A stretch of DNA of 7,133 nt from CAZPCZ01 sp964585225 (GTDB lineage Bacteria; Patescibacteriota; Patescibacteriia; JACPHY01), in the NCBI GenBank assembly GCA_964585225.1, contig CAZPCZ010000070.1, forward strand, positions 1 through 7,133. The letters are read 5' to 3'. Position numbers and translations under genes: made by a program. A model generated the notes under the pieces. The model had not been told where the DNA came from and did not search any database. It saw only the letters and a program-made list of their open reading frames with translations. This document shows positions 1 to 5,344 of this stretch, piece by piece. Position 1 is the stretch's first letter, and every line of letters begins with the position of its first letter.

Positions 1-1
1 A

Positions 2-730
2 CGCTTCTACCCGTTCCAAATACTGGTCTGGCATGAGATCGCGAACGACGCCGTCGATGGGATCCCCATCGCCGTCACGTACTGCCCGCTCTGTGGGACC
101 GGATTCACGTTCGACCGACGCGTCGATGATCGCGCACTCGAGTTCGGCGTCTCCGGGAAGCTCTACCAGAACAATCTCCTCATGTATGATCGAACGACAG
201 AGACGCTCTGGCAACAGCAGACCGGGGAGGCGGTCGTCGGAGAGCTCGTCGGGCAACGGCTCCGCATCTTTCCGTCCGAGAACATCCGGTGGGGTGATTG
301 GAAACGTCTCTACCCGAACGGTGAAGTCCTCTCGCGCGAAACTGGATTTCGTCGGGACTACTCCGTCGATCCGTACGCAAGCCGTGGGTATAACGACGAC
401 CCATCTCCGGGGCTCTTCCCGGGAACCCCGCTCGACCCGCGCCTCCACGCGAAGGCGATGGTGCTCGGCATCGTCGTTGGCAGCACCGCGAAGGCGTACC
501 CGTGGGAGGTCGTACGCCGTGAACGGGTGATCAACGACGTCGTCGGCGAACTCCCGATCGTCGTATTCGAGGACCCCACGTCGAAGGCGATCACGATGCG
601 CACACGGCCATCACCGGAACCCATCGCCGACCCCAACGCAGCAGCGACGATCGACGAACGGCCAGAGTTCACCACGAGCTTCTGGTTCTCTTGGGCAGCG
701 TTTCGCCCGAACGCGGAGCTGTACGAGTAA
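2..730 (+). CDS. DUF3179 domain-containing protein, 5'-truncated by the window edge
   Basis: The frame is open from base 2 to a TAA at 728-730 and gives 242 residues with no start, so the N-terminus lies outside the window. The sequence shows the hallmarks of DUF3179: an opening WHEIANDAVDGIPIAVTYC segment (residues 10-28), the CPLCGTG motif (28-34; C28 and C31 could bind metal), FGVSGKLYQNNLLMYDR, a TLWQQQTGEAVVGE block, a Trp-rich stretch followed by YPNGEVLS, and a late KAYPWE segment. The function of the family is not established to my knowledge. Members are often predicted to be exported or lipid-anchored, but that cannot be tested because the N-terminus is missing. The gene is followed by a 93-bp gap and a Cys-rich microprotein on the same strand. 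The family call is secure from the motifs; any biochemical role would be a guess. Confidence 0.9.
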   Translation, partial: RFYPFQILVWHEIANDAVDGIPIAVTYCPLCGTGFTFDRRVDDRALEFGVSGKLYQNNLLMYDRTTETLWQQQTGEAVVGELVGQRLRIFPSENIRWGDWKRLYPNGEVLSRETGFRRDYSVDPYASRGYNDDPSPGLFPGTPLDPRLHAKAMVLGIVVGSTAKAYPWEVVRRERVINDVVGELPIVVFEDPTSKAITMRTRPSPEPIADPNAAATIDERPEFTTSFWFSWAAFRPNAELYE

Positions 731-823
731 CACGTTGTGGCAAGAATGAACCGATCTCTACCAATGAGGTATCATCGGGGTGTAAAGGTCGCCTCATCGC
801 CATTGACGATATAAGCACCTTGT

Positions 824-949
824 ATGGCGTACCGGTGCCCGTCCTGCGGCTCTTCCTCGAAGAAGCCCGGGTCCTGCTGCGGCAAGCCGCGCGAAGAAAC
901 GTGCGCGGACTGCAAGCAGCCGGAGTCGAAGTGCACGTGCGGCGAGTGA
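824..949 (+). CDS. 41-aa cysteine-rich zinc-ribbon-like microprotein
   Basis: An ATG at 824 opens a 41-residue frame ending in TGA at 947-949. The product starts MAYRCPSCGS and ends KCTCGE. It has eight cysteines in 41 residues: a CxxC pair at 5/8, a CC pair at 18/19, a CxxC pair at 27/30 and a CxC pair at 37/39. Cysteines spaced this way with Lys, Gly and Pro between them suggest one or two structural zinc sites, as in rubredoxin- or zinc-ribbon-type mini-proteins. No helix-turn-helix, signal peptide or membrane segment is visible. No clear Shine-Dalgarno sequence precedes the ATG. A TATAAG hexamer at 810-815 could be a -10 element giving a leaderless transcript, but no good -35 accompanies it. 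A strong hairpin lies 20 bp downstream. The regular cysteine pattern and terminator context support a real gene; the role is unknown. Confidence 0.7.
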   Translation: MAYRCPSCGSSSKKPGSCCGKPREETCADCKQPESKCTCGE

Positions 950-968
950 ACGCCTGCACGCCGCGGGA

Positions 969-996
969 ACGCCGGAGACCGCATGGTCTCCGGCGT
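969..996. terminator. Hairpin between convergent genes, likely bidirectional terminator
   Basis: A perfect 12-bp inverted repeat (969-980 and 985-996; arm ACGCCGGAGACC) closes on a 4-nt loop, GCAT. It lies between the stop of the plus-strand microprotein (949) and the stop of minus-strand gatA (1014). That position and the stem strength suit a shared transcription terminator. There is no U-tract on either side, so it may act with other factors or mainly stabilise the 3' ends. Confidence 0.7.
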
Positions 997-1013
997 CTGC
1001 GTAGCATGACACG

Positions 1014-2579
1014 TCAATGTGCGGGGTACTCGCGATGCCACTCGGTCGCTTGCTCGTACGCCTCCCCGAGTGTAAAGAGCGCGTCTTCCTCGAACCAACG
1101 GCCCATGAGTTGCAAGCCGACGGGCAACCGAGTCGTGAGTCGTGAGTCGTGAGTCGTGAGAGATTGCACCCCCTCTCGCTCCCCCTCAGAACGAGGGGGA
1201 GGAACCGATCGACGCTCCACGAATCCGCAGGGGAGGGAGAGGCCGGGGATGCCAGCGACGTTCGCGGAGACTGTAAAGATGTCGGCGAGGTACATGGCGA
1301 GCGGATCATCCCCCTTCGCGCCGAACGGCCATGCAGGCGTTGGCGACGTCGGCGCGCAGAGGACATCAACTTCGCGGAACACATCCGTGAAATCGTGCTT
1401 GATCCGCGATCGCACGGCCAGCGCGCGCTTGTAGTACCGATCCGCGTACCCCTTCGAGAGCGCGTACGTCCCGAGCATGATCCGGCGCCGCGGCTCTGGA
1501 CCGAAGCCCACCGCCCGCGTCTGTCGGTACACCTCTTCGAGGGTGCCGGCCCCGAAAGACCCCTGGGGTCCTCGTGGAAAGACCCCTGGGGTCTGCGCCG
1601 ACAACCCGTACCGGATCCCATCGAACCGCGCGAGGTTGGCGGAGACCTCTGACGGCATGAGGACGTAGTACACCGCGAGCGCGTACGCCGTGTGTGGGAG
1701 CGACACCTCGCGGACCGAGCACCCGAGACCTTCGATGACGCGAATGGCCTCGCGGACGCAACGCTCGACGTCGGGATCAATGCCCGAGGCGAAGTACTCT
1801 TTCGGGATGCCGACTCGAAGAGACTTGAGACTTGAGACTTGAGACTTGAGACCATTCCCATCGGACGACGTTGCATCGTAACGATCCTTACCTCGAATTG
1901 CATCGAACATCGTGCGGGCGTCCGCAACCGTGCGTGCGAGCGGCCCAATCGTGTCGAAGCTCGATGCCATGGCGATGAGTCCGTAGCGTGAGACTGCGCC
2001 ATACGTCGGCTTCAAACCTACGACACCGCAAAATCCAGCGGGTTGCCGGATGGACCCGCCGGTGTCCGACCCGAGCGCGGCAGCGCAGAAATCCGCAGCG
2101 ACCGCTGCAGCGGACCCACCCGATGATCCGCCCGGCACGCGTCCCTGGTCCCACGGATTCCGTACCGGCTTGTACGCAGAGTTCTCATTCGACGATCCCA
2201 TCGCAAACTCATCACAGTTCGTCTTGCCGAGCAGGATCGCGTCCTGCGTCTTCAACTTGGCGACGGCAGTCGCATCATATGTTGCGACATACGGTTCGAG
2301 AATCTTCGACCCCGCAGTCGCCGGGTGTCCCGCAACGAGGATGACATCCTTCACCGCAATGGGGACTCCCGCGAATGGCGCGAGTTCCTCCCCGCGCGCA
2401 ATCGCCGCGTCCACGCGCTTCGCGGTCGCGAGCGCCGAGTCACCCATCACGTGGAGGTACGCACCAATCTCCGCATCGCGGGCGGTGATGCGATCGAGAT
2501 ACTTGCGAGTCACCTCCACAGCGGAGAAGAGGCGACGACGCAGCCCATCGACGATTTGCGAGATGGTGAGGTACTGCAC
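1014..2579 (-). CDS. gatA: Aspartyl/glutamyl-tRNA amidotransferase subunit A (GatA) with in-frame repeat insertions
   Basis: GatA is the amidase subunit of GatCAB. It releases ammonia from glutamine for conversion of Glu-tRNA(Gln) (and often Asp-tRNA(Asn)) to the amidated form in the cytoplasm. The 521-aa product shows the complete amidase signature: catalytic Lys77 in GVPIAVKD, Ser152 in PGGSSGGSAAA and nucleophile Ser176 in GSDTGGSIRQPA. Later GatA blocks are also intact: RVGIPKEYF (255-263), GFGPEPRRRIMLGTYALS (358-375), VLCAPTSPTPA and LPVGLQLMGRWFEE. Three segments look foreign: residues 243-254 (heptamer array), 329-342 (duplicated palindrome) and 455-484 (hairpin plus a second heptamer array). 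The last adds about 30 residues between CGF and LPVGLQL, which are nearly adjacent in ordinary GatA. The start is GTG at 2579 with an in-frame TAG 24 bp upstream and no Shine-Dalgarno sequence. gatC lies upstream; gatB is not in the window. Confidence 0.97.
   Translation of the reverse strand: MQYLTISQIVDGLRRRLFSAVEVTRKYLDRITARDAEIGAYLHVMGDSALATAKRVDAAIARGEELAPFAGVPIAVKDVILVAGHPATAGSKILEPYVATYDATAVAKLKTQDAILLGKTNCDEFAMGSSNENSAYKPVRNPWDQGRVPGGSSGGSAAAVAADFCAAALGSDTGGSIRQPAGFCGVVGLKPTYGAVSRYGLIAMASSFDTIGPLARTVADARTMFDAIRGKDRYDATSSDGNGLKSQVSSLKSLRVGIPKEYFASGIDPDVERCVREAIRVIEGLGCSVREVSLPHTAYALAVYYVLMPSEVSANLARFDGIRYGLSAQTPGVFPRGPQGSFGAGTLEEVYRQTRAVGFGPEPRRRIMLGTYALSKGYADRYYKRALAVRSRIKHDFTDVFREVDVLCAPTSPTPAWPFGAKGDDPLAMYLADIFTVSANVAGIPGLSLPCGFVERRSVPPPRSEGEREGVQSLTTHDSRLTTRLPVGLQLMGRWFEEDALFTLGEAYEQATEWHREYPAH
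1130..1160. repeat. Heptamer tandem repeat (GAGTCGT) inside gatA
   Basis: Four perfect copies of GAGTCGT plus a partial fifth (GAG) run head to tail. On the gatA strand the unit reads CTCACGA. Three heptamers equal seven codons, so the array reads through in frame as roughly LTTHDSRLTTR (residues 474-484), just before the conserved LPVGLQL block. The array forms the C-terminal half of a segment absent from typical GatA. Confidence 0.95.
1179..1201. repeat. GC-rich hairpin inside the gatA insertion
   Basis: A perfect 9-bp inverted repeat (CTCCCCCTC at 1179-1187 and GAGGGGGAG at 1193-1201) encloses a 5-nt loop. It lies in the same extra segment of gatA as the GAGTCGT array and encodes part of a Pro/Arg/Glu-rich stretch around residues 460-468. 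It looks like a small palindromic repeat that inserted in frame. Confidence 0.85.
1554..1594. repeat. Duplicated palindrome (GACCCCTGGGGTC) inside gatA
   Basis: A 17-bp direct repeat occurs at 1554-1570 and again at 1577-1593. Each copy contains the palindrome GACCCC-T-GGGGTC. On the gatA strand the pair encodes residues 329-342 (QTPGVF then PRGPQGSF), between the ARFDGIRYG segment and the conserved EEVYRQTRAVGFG block. The reading frame is kept through both copies. Confidence 0.9.
1820..1852. repeat. Heptamer tandem repeat (GAGACTT) inside gatA
   Basis: Four perfect copies of GAGACTT and a partial fifth (GAGAC) are arranged head to tail. On the coding strand they encode residues 243-254, GLKSQVSSLKSL, immediately before the conserved RVGIPKEYF. 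The length matches the linker usually found here, so the array may have replaced native linker sequence rather than lengthening it. Confidence 0.95.
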
Positions 2580-2595
2580 GAAATTTCTAATGAAG

Positions 2596-2680
2596 AATTC
2601 CTAATTTCTAATGAAATCCCAATCACTCAATGACCAAATTTGTCATTCCGACATTGGGTATTGATTAGAAATTAGAAATT
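2596..2680. repeat. AT-rich imperfect palindromic element in the gatC-gatA spacer
   Basis: Two arms of about 40 bp meet at AAATTT (2636-2641). The left arm (AATTCCTAATTTCTAAT at 2596-2612, then CCCAAT and ATGAC blocks) pairs with the right arm (ATGAC and CCCAAT complements, ending ATTAGAAATTAGAAATT at 2664-2680). Short mismatched blocks lie between the paired ones. The outer arms contain the heptamer ATTAGAA in tandem. A further AATTTCTAATGA copy extends left to about 2582, almost touching the gatA start. Composition is far more AT-rich than the flanks. It resembles a small non-coding mobile or MITE-like repeat; no transposase is present. Confidence 0.85.
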
Positions 2681-2695
2681 AATCATTCACCGTGG

Positions 2696-2995
2696 TCATC
2701 CACTAAAAACGCCGCGCGTTTTTAGGAAGTCTCCTTCTCGCATGGGAAACTGCGCGACGATCCGCTCGCGCTCCTCCGGGGTACAGCCGTGGAGCTCATC
2801 TTCGCGCAGGACGTTCTCGAGGCCGGTTATGTTCGCGACCGCCTCCTTTGCGACATCCACATCCACCTCTCGCAGCTTCCCGACATACTCAAGAATGGAC
2901 GAGAGCTGCAACGCGAAATGCTCGACCTCCTCGGGTTGGAGATCGATACGACTGAGCTTCGCAAGATGGAGCACTTCATCGTTCGTCAGGGCCAT
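2696..2995 (-). CDS. gatC: Aspartyl/glutamyl-tRNA amidotransferase subunit C (GatC)
   Basis: GatC is the small subunit that wraps around GatA and stabilises the GatCAB amidotransferase. The 99-aa product has the normal family length and layout. The N-terminal helix begins MALTNDEVLHLAKLSRIDL, followed by PEEVEHFALQLSSILEYVGKL (21-41), VDVDV (44-48), ITGLENVLREDE (56-67) and a FPMREGDFLK end that corresponds to the usual extended C-terminal tail. The ATG at 2995 matches the conserved start of the family, but no good Shine-Dalgarno sequence precedes it. A possible -35 TTGACG lies at 3042-3047 and a weak -10 TATGGT at 3016-3021, with a 20-bp spacing that is longer than ideal. The last residues (91-98) are encoded by a perfect palindrome. 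gatA follows on the same strand after a 116-bp spacer filled by a palindromic element. Confidence 0.95.
   Translation of the reverse strand: MALTNDEVLHLAKLSRIDLQPEEVEHFALQLSSILEYVGKLREVDVDVAKEAVANITGLENVLREDELHGCTPEERERIVAQFPMREGDFLKTRGVFSG
2703..2725. repeat. Perfect palindrome forming the 3' end of gatC
   Basis: CTAAAAACGC at 2703-2712 and GCGTTTTTAG at 2716-2725 are exact inverse complements around a 3-nt loop. The palindrome encodes GatC residues 91-98 (LKTRGVFS); only a Gly and the stop follow. It could be an inserted palindromic element, an attenuator hairpin between gatC and gatA, or both. The run of T in the descending arm is part of the stem, so it is not a textbook terminator. Confidence 0.85.
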
Positions 2996-3021
2996 AGCGA
3001 TACGGATACCAGCGTACCATA

Positions 3022-3082
3022 CCCGCCAAAACGTTCTCCTCCGTCAACCCTCTACGCCAACGTATCGGAAAGTTTAGGCGGG
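3022..3082. repeat. Inverted repeat bracketing the putative gatC promoter region
   Basis: CCCGCCAAAAC (3022-3032) and GTTTAGGCGGG (3072-3082) are inverted repeats with one mismatch, 39 bp apart. They lie in the 103-bp gap between the upstream repeat-protein gene (stop at 3099) and gatC. They might be operator half-sites, a loose terminator stem for the upstream gene, or chance. Confidence 0.4.
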
Positions 3083-3098
3083 CATAGACATTCCTCCC

Positions 3099-3860
3099 TC
3101 ACACCATCGGCTCCTCGGGCATGGGAGGAATCTCACCGCGCTTCTGCGCGAGCACCTGCTCGCGGTACCGCTGCATGCTCGCGGGGTCCTGTCCCCAGCG
3201 CTCGAGGGAGCCACCCCCACCACCCACGAGGACTGCGCCGTCCGGGAGGGGGTGGAGGGTCCAGATGCCCTGCGCATGCCCTTCGGCATCCGTGTACGTG
3301 CCGAGGTCTTTCCAGGAGCCGTTGGGGTTCAGGCGTTTGAGGGAGCCACCCCAACCACCCACGAGGACTGCGCCGTCGGGGAGGGGGTGGAGGGTCCAGA
3401 TGTTCTGCGCATTCCCTCTGGCATCCGTGTACGTCCCGAGGTCTTTCCAGGAGCCGTCGGGGTTCAGGCGTTTGAGGGAGCCACCCCAACCACCCACGAG
3501 GACTGCGCCGTCGGGGAGGGGGTGGAGGGTCCAGATGTTCTGCGCATTCCCTCTGGCATCCGTGTACGTCCCGAGGTCTTTCCAGGAGCCGTCGGGGTTC
3601 AGGCGTTTGAGGGGGCCACCGTCACCACCCACGAGCACTGCGCTGTCGGGGAGGGGGTGGAGGGTCAAGATGTCCTGCGCATTCCCTCTGGCATCCGTGT
3701 ACGTCCCGAGGACCTCGAGGCGTTCATACGGCGGGGATTCGATTTCGCGGTGGAGGAGGGCTTCGCGGAGCGCGCGGTTGTGGAGCGAGCACGGCAATGG
3801 CCCGCCGCAGGTGGGGCAGGCGTGCTTGAGCGATTCGAGAGAGAGACGGGGTTCGGGCAT
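3099..3860 (-). CDS. Propeller-like repeat protein, copy A (4 units)
   Basis: This 253-aa product is not a family I can name. From the N-terminus it shows MPEPRLSLESLKHA, a CxxCx5CxxH knuckle (C15, C18, C24, H27), a helix-like HNRALREALLHREIE segment, then four 45-residue units starting at residues 51, 96, 141 and 186. Each unit carries TLHPLPDGAVLVGG and SLKRLNPDGSW, like a four-stranded blade of a beta-propeller (compare two-component regulator propeller, Kelch or tachylectin blades). The last unit diverges into ERWGQDP and a conserved tail, RYREQVLAQKRGEIPPMPEE. No signal peptide or membrane segment is visible. The ATG at 3860 is preferred because it matches copy B and has AGAGG 8 nt upstream; an in-frame ATG at 3881 would add seven residues. 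Unit 1 deviates from consensus (DSAVLVGGDGGPL). It lies 81 bp downstream of the ATPase gene on the same strand. Confidence 0.85.
   Translation of the reverse strand: MPEPRLSLESLKHACPTCGGPLPCSLHNRALREALLHREIESPPYERLEVLGTYTDARGNAQDILTLHPLPDSAVLVGGDGGPLKRLNPDGSWKDLGTYTDARGNAQNIWTLHPLPDGAVLVGGWGGSLKRLNPDGSWKDLGTYTDARGNAQNIWTLHPLPDGAVLVGGWGGSLKRLNPNGSWKDLGTYTDAEGHAQGIWTLHPLPDGAVLVGGGGGSLERWGQDPASMQRYREQVLAQKRGEIPPMPEEPMV
3171..3710 (-). repeat. 135-bp tandem repeat array, 4 units
   Basis: A common CCGAG landmark recurs at 3301, 3436, 3571 and 3706, a spacing of exactly 135 bp. The two central units are almost identical in sequence. The unit nearest the 3' end of the gene keeps only the first three-quarters of the repeat before the unique tail. 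Confidence 0.95.
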
Positions 3861-3868
3861 AGTACAGA

Positions 3869-3873
3869 CCTCT
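3869..3873 (-). promoter_or_regulatory. Ribosome binding site of copy A
   Basis: AGAGG on the minus strand lies 8 nt before the ATG at 3860. This supports the MPEP start over the in-frame ATG at 3881, which lacks a comparable site. Confidence 0.55.
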
Positions 3874-3941
3874 ACAAACATTCTGCGAGGAGGCGGTGAC
3901 CCCGCATCACCATAACTCCTCTCCTGCGCGCTGCGGCTGAT

Positions 3942-5168
3942 CTACGCTTCCCACGGTGCGATGGTTGGAGAGGGTGCTCGCGCACCGCGAGTCGGCGCAT
4001 CGAGGGTCACAAACGTCAGTGGGATGTTCGGGTATGCTTCGATGAATGCACCGTAGCGCGAGCGTCGCATGGGACGCGACCCCGCCTTCACCTCATACGC
4101 GGCGCGTTCGCCCACCACGAAATCAACCTCGTGTTGATCCGTGGTCCTCCAGAATCGAATCTCGTCGTGTGTATCATGCTCGAGGAGCTGACGGAACACC
4201 GCATTCTCGAGGAGCGGACCGAGGTCCGTTCGCGTTGCAGTCCCCTCGAATCGTCCGACAAAGAAGTTACGGAGTCCGAGGTCGTAGAAGTACGCCTTCG
4301 GCATTTTCGTGAGCTCCTTACGCACGTTGCTCCAGAATGGCCGCACGAGCGCGAGGTGGAACGACCGCTGCATGATCGCGAGGTGGTGTTCGATGGCCGC
4401 GCGGGAGACGCCGATCGTTGCCGCGAGCTCGGTCGTGTTCACGAGATTCCCCACTTGGTCCGCGAGGATCTTCAGGAGCTTATAGAACTGCTCCTCGTAG
4501 CGAATGCGCGCGTCCGCGATGTCCTTCTTCACGTACGAGTACGCAATGTCCTGGAGCACCATCCGCTTCTCCGCCATCGGTGCCAAGATGACGCGCGGGT
4601 ACCCGCCGAACGTGAGGTACTCCTCGTACGCGCGGCGCAGATCATCGCGCTGCGTGGACGCCGTGCGCGAGAAATCAAGCGCCGCGAGATCATCGCGATG
4701 GAGGAAACGGAGGAACTCGCGGAACGAGCACGTCCATACGCGAAAGATGCGTTTGCGTCCCGCGAGCGAATCCGTGAATTTCGCATCGAGGTCGAACGCG
4801 GAGGAACCGGTGGCGATGATCCGCACCGCACCGCGATTGACGTCGTAGTGGTACTTGAGGAACTGCGCGGGATCATCGAGGTACTGCACCTCATCAATGA
4901 GCACGGTCGTGCGTTCGTTCCGACCGATTGGCACGAGCTCGAACAACCGCTTCGGCGACGCATTGAGCGCCGCGAGGAAGTCGGGATCTTCCAGCGTGAG
5001 GAAATGCACGGACTCGGATCGCTCGCGCAATCGCGCCTCAAGCTGCCGCAGAATCGTCGTCTTTCCCGCCTGCCTCGCACCGACGAACAGGAGCACCTCG
5101 TCGGTGTCAAGGTACTGCGATGCCGCTACAGTGACATCCCGTATGGTAGAAACTGGCTCTGTTGACAT
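3942..5168 (-). CDS. AAA+ ATPase with C-terminal DUF4143 domain
   Basis: The 408-aa product has the two-domain layout of the AAA_14/DUF4143 family. Walker A is GARQAGKTT (residues 30-38), Walker B is TVLIDEVQ (88-95), and IIATGSSAF (117-125) is the sensor-1 region. YLTFGGYPRV (184-193) precedes a winged-helix-like segment (TTELAATIGVSRAAIEHHL, about 245-263). KAYFYDLGLRN (291-301) and a C-terminal VDF...YEVKAG motif (348-363) resemble a PD-(D/E)xK-type core. Members are widespread in bacteria and archaea and often sit in accessory regions; their substrate is generally unknown. The ATG at 5168 is chosen because GGAG lies 9 nt upstream; a GTG at 5183 would add MEIQN but overlap that site. The gene lies between two repeat-protein genes on the same strand. 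Motifs are intact, so it is probably functional; a link to the repeat proteins is only positional. Confidence 0.93.
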   Translation of the reverse strand: MSTEPVSTIRDVTVAASQYLDTDEVLLFVGARQAGKTTILRQLEARLRERSESVHFLTLEDPDFLAALNASPKRLFELVPIGRNERTTVLIDEVQYLDDPAQFLKYHYDVNRGAVRIIATGSSAFDLDAKFTDSLAGRKRIFRVWTCSFREFLRFLHRDDLAALDFSRTASTQRDDLRRAYEEYLTFGGYPRVILAPMAEKRMVLQDIAYSYVKKDIADARIRYEEQFYKLLKILADQVGNLVNTTELAATIGVSRAAIEHHLAIMQRSFHLALVRPFWSNVRKELTKMPKAYFYDLGLRNFFVGRFEGTATRTDLGPLLENAVFRQLLEHDTHDEIRFWRTTDQHEVDFVVGERAAYEVKAGSRPMRRSRYGAFIEAYPNIPLTFVTLDAPTRGARAPSPTIAPWEA

Positions 5169-5177
5169 ATTCTGAAT

Positions 5178-5181
5178 CTCC
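5178..5181 (-). promoter_or_regulatory. Ribosome binding site of the AAA+/DUF4143 gene
   Basis: GGAG on the minus strand is 9 nt before the ATG at 5168. It decides between that start and the in-frame GTG at 5183. Confidence 0.6.
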
Positions 5182-5188
5182 ACAGATA

Positions 5189-5220
5189 CCTATACAAGCA
5201 TAATATCAGATTTTTTGAAT
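5189..5220 (-). promoter_or_regulatory. Possible promoter of the AAA+/DUF4143 gene
   Basis: The 30 bp before the gene are AT-rich against a GC-rich background. On the minus strand they contain TATTAT (5200-5205) and TATAGG (5189-5194), both usable as -10 elements. No convincing -35 with 17-bp spacing is present, so this is tentative. Confidence 0.3.
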
Positions 5221-5237
5221 GTGAGGAAAAATGGGAA

Positions 5238-5281
5238 ATGGGGCCTGGCCCCATGGTTATGATCCCACGGTGAGACCATGG
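5238..5281. repeat. Palindrome cluster in the spacer upstream of the ATPase gene
   Basis: ATGGGGCC-T-GGCCCCAT (5238-5254) is a perfect 8-bp inverted repeat. It overlaps a second one: CCATGGT (5251-5257) pairs with ACCATGG (5275-5281) across 17 bp. The spacer 5169-5344 shows no convincing gene on either strand. Confidence 0.65.
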
Positions 5282-5284
5282 CTA

Positions 5285-5318
5285 CCTTTTCACCTTTTCG
5301 CGCGAAAAGGTGAAAGGG
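5285..5318. repeat. Long hairpin downstream of repeat-protein copy B
   Basis: TCACCTTTTCGC (5290-5301) and GCGAAAAGGTGA (5302-5313) form a perfect 24-bp palindrome. It extends to 5285-5318 with a single mismatch that could pair as G-U in RNA. It starts about 27 bp after the stop of copy B on the minus strand, so it may terminate that transcript. It lacks a following T-run and could equally be a dispersed palindromic repeat. Confidence 0.75.
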
Positions 5319-5344
5319 AAAGGGGGTCGCTCCGCGCTCCCTCC

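Noticed and set aside
794..2002. A 402-residue minus-strand frame overlapping gatA and the microprotein
   Set aside because: It is low in complexity, Arg/Ser-rich and in the wrong frame relative to the intact gatA amidase signature; a GC-rich shadow.
2581..2695. The AT-rich spacer as an insertion sequence with coding capacity
   Set aside because: It is only about 110 bp with no open frame of useful length; at most a non-autonomous palindromic element.
3882..3941. GGTGA/TCACC stem near 3895-3911 as a terminator after the ATPase gene
   Set aside because: The stem is only 5 bp, without a T-run, and lies just ahead of a downstream gene on the same strand.
4131..5165. A 344-residue plus-strand frame opposite the AAA+/DUF4143 gene
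   Set aside because: It is rich in Arg/Glu/Val without domain motifs, and the opposite strand carries complete Walker A, Walker B and DUF4143 motifs.
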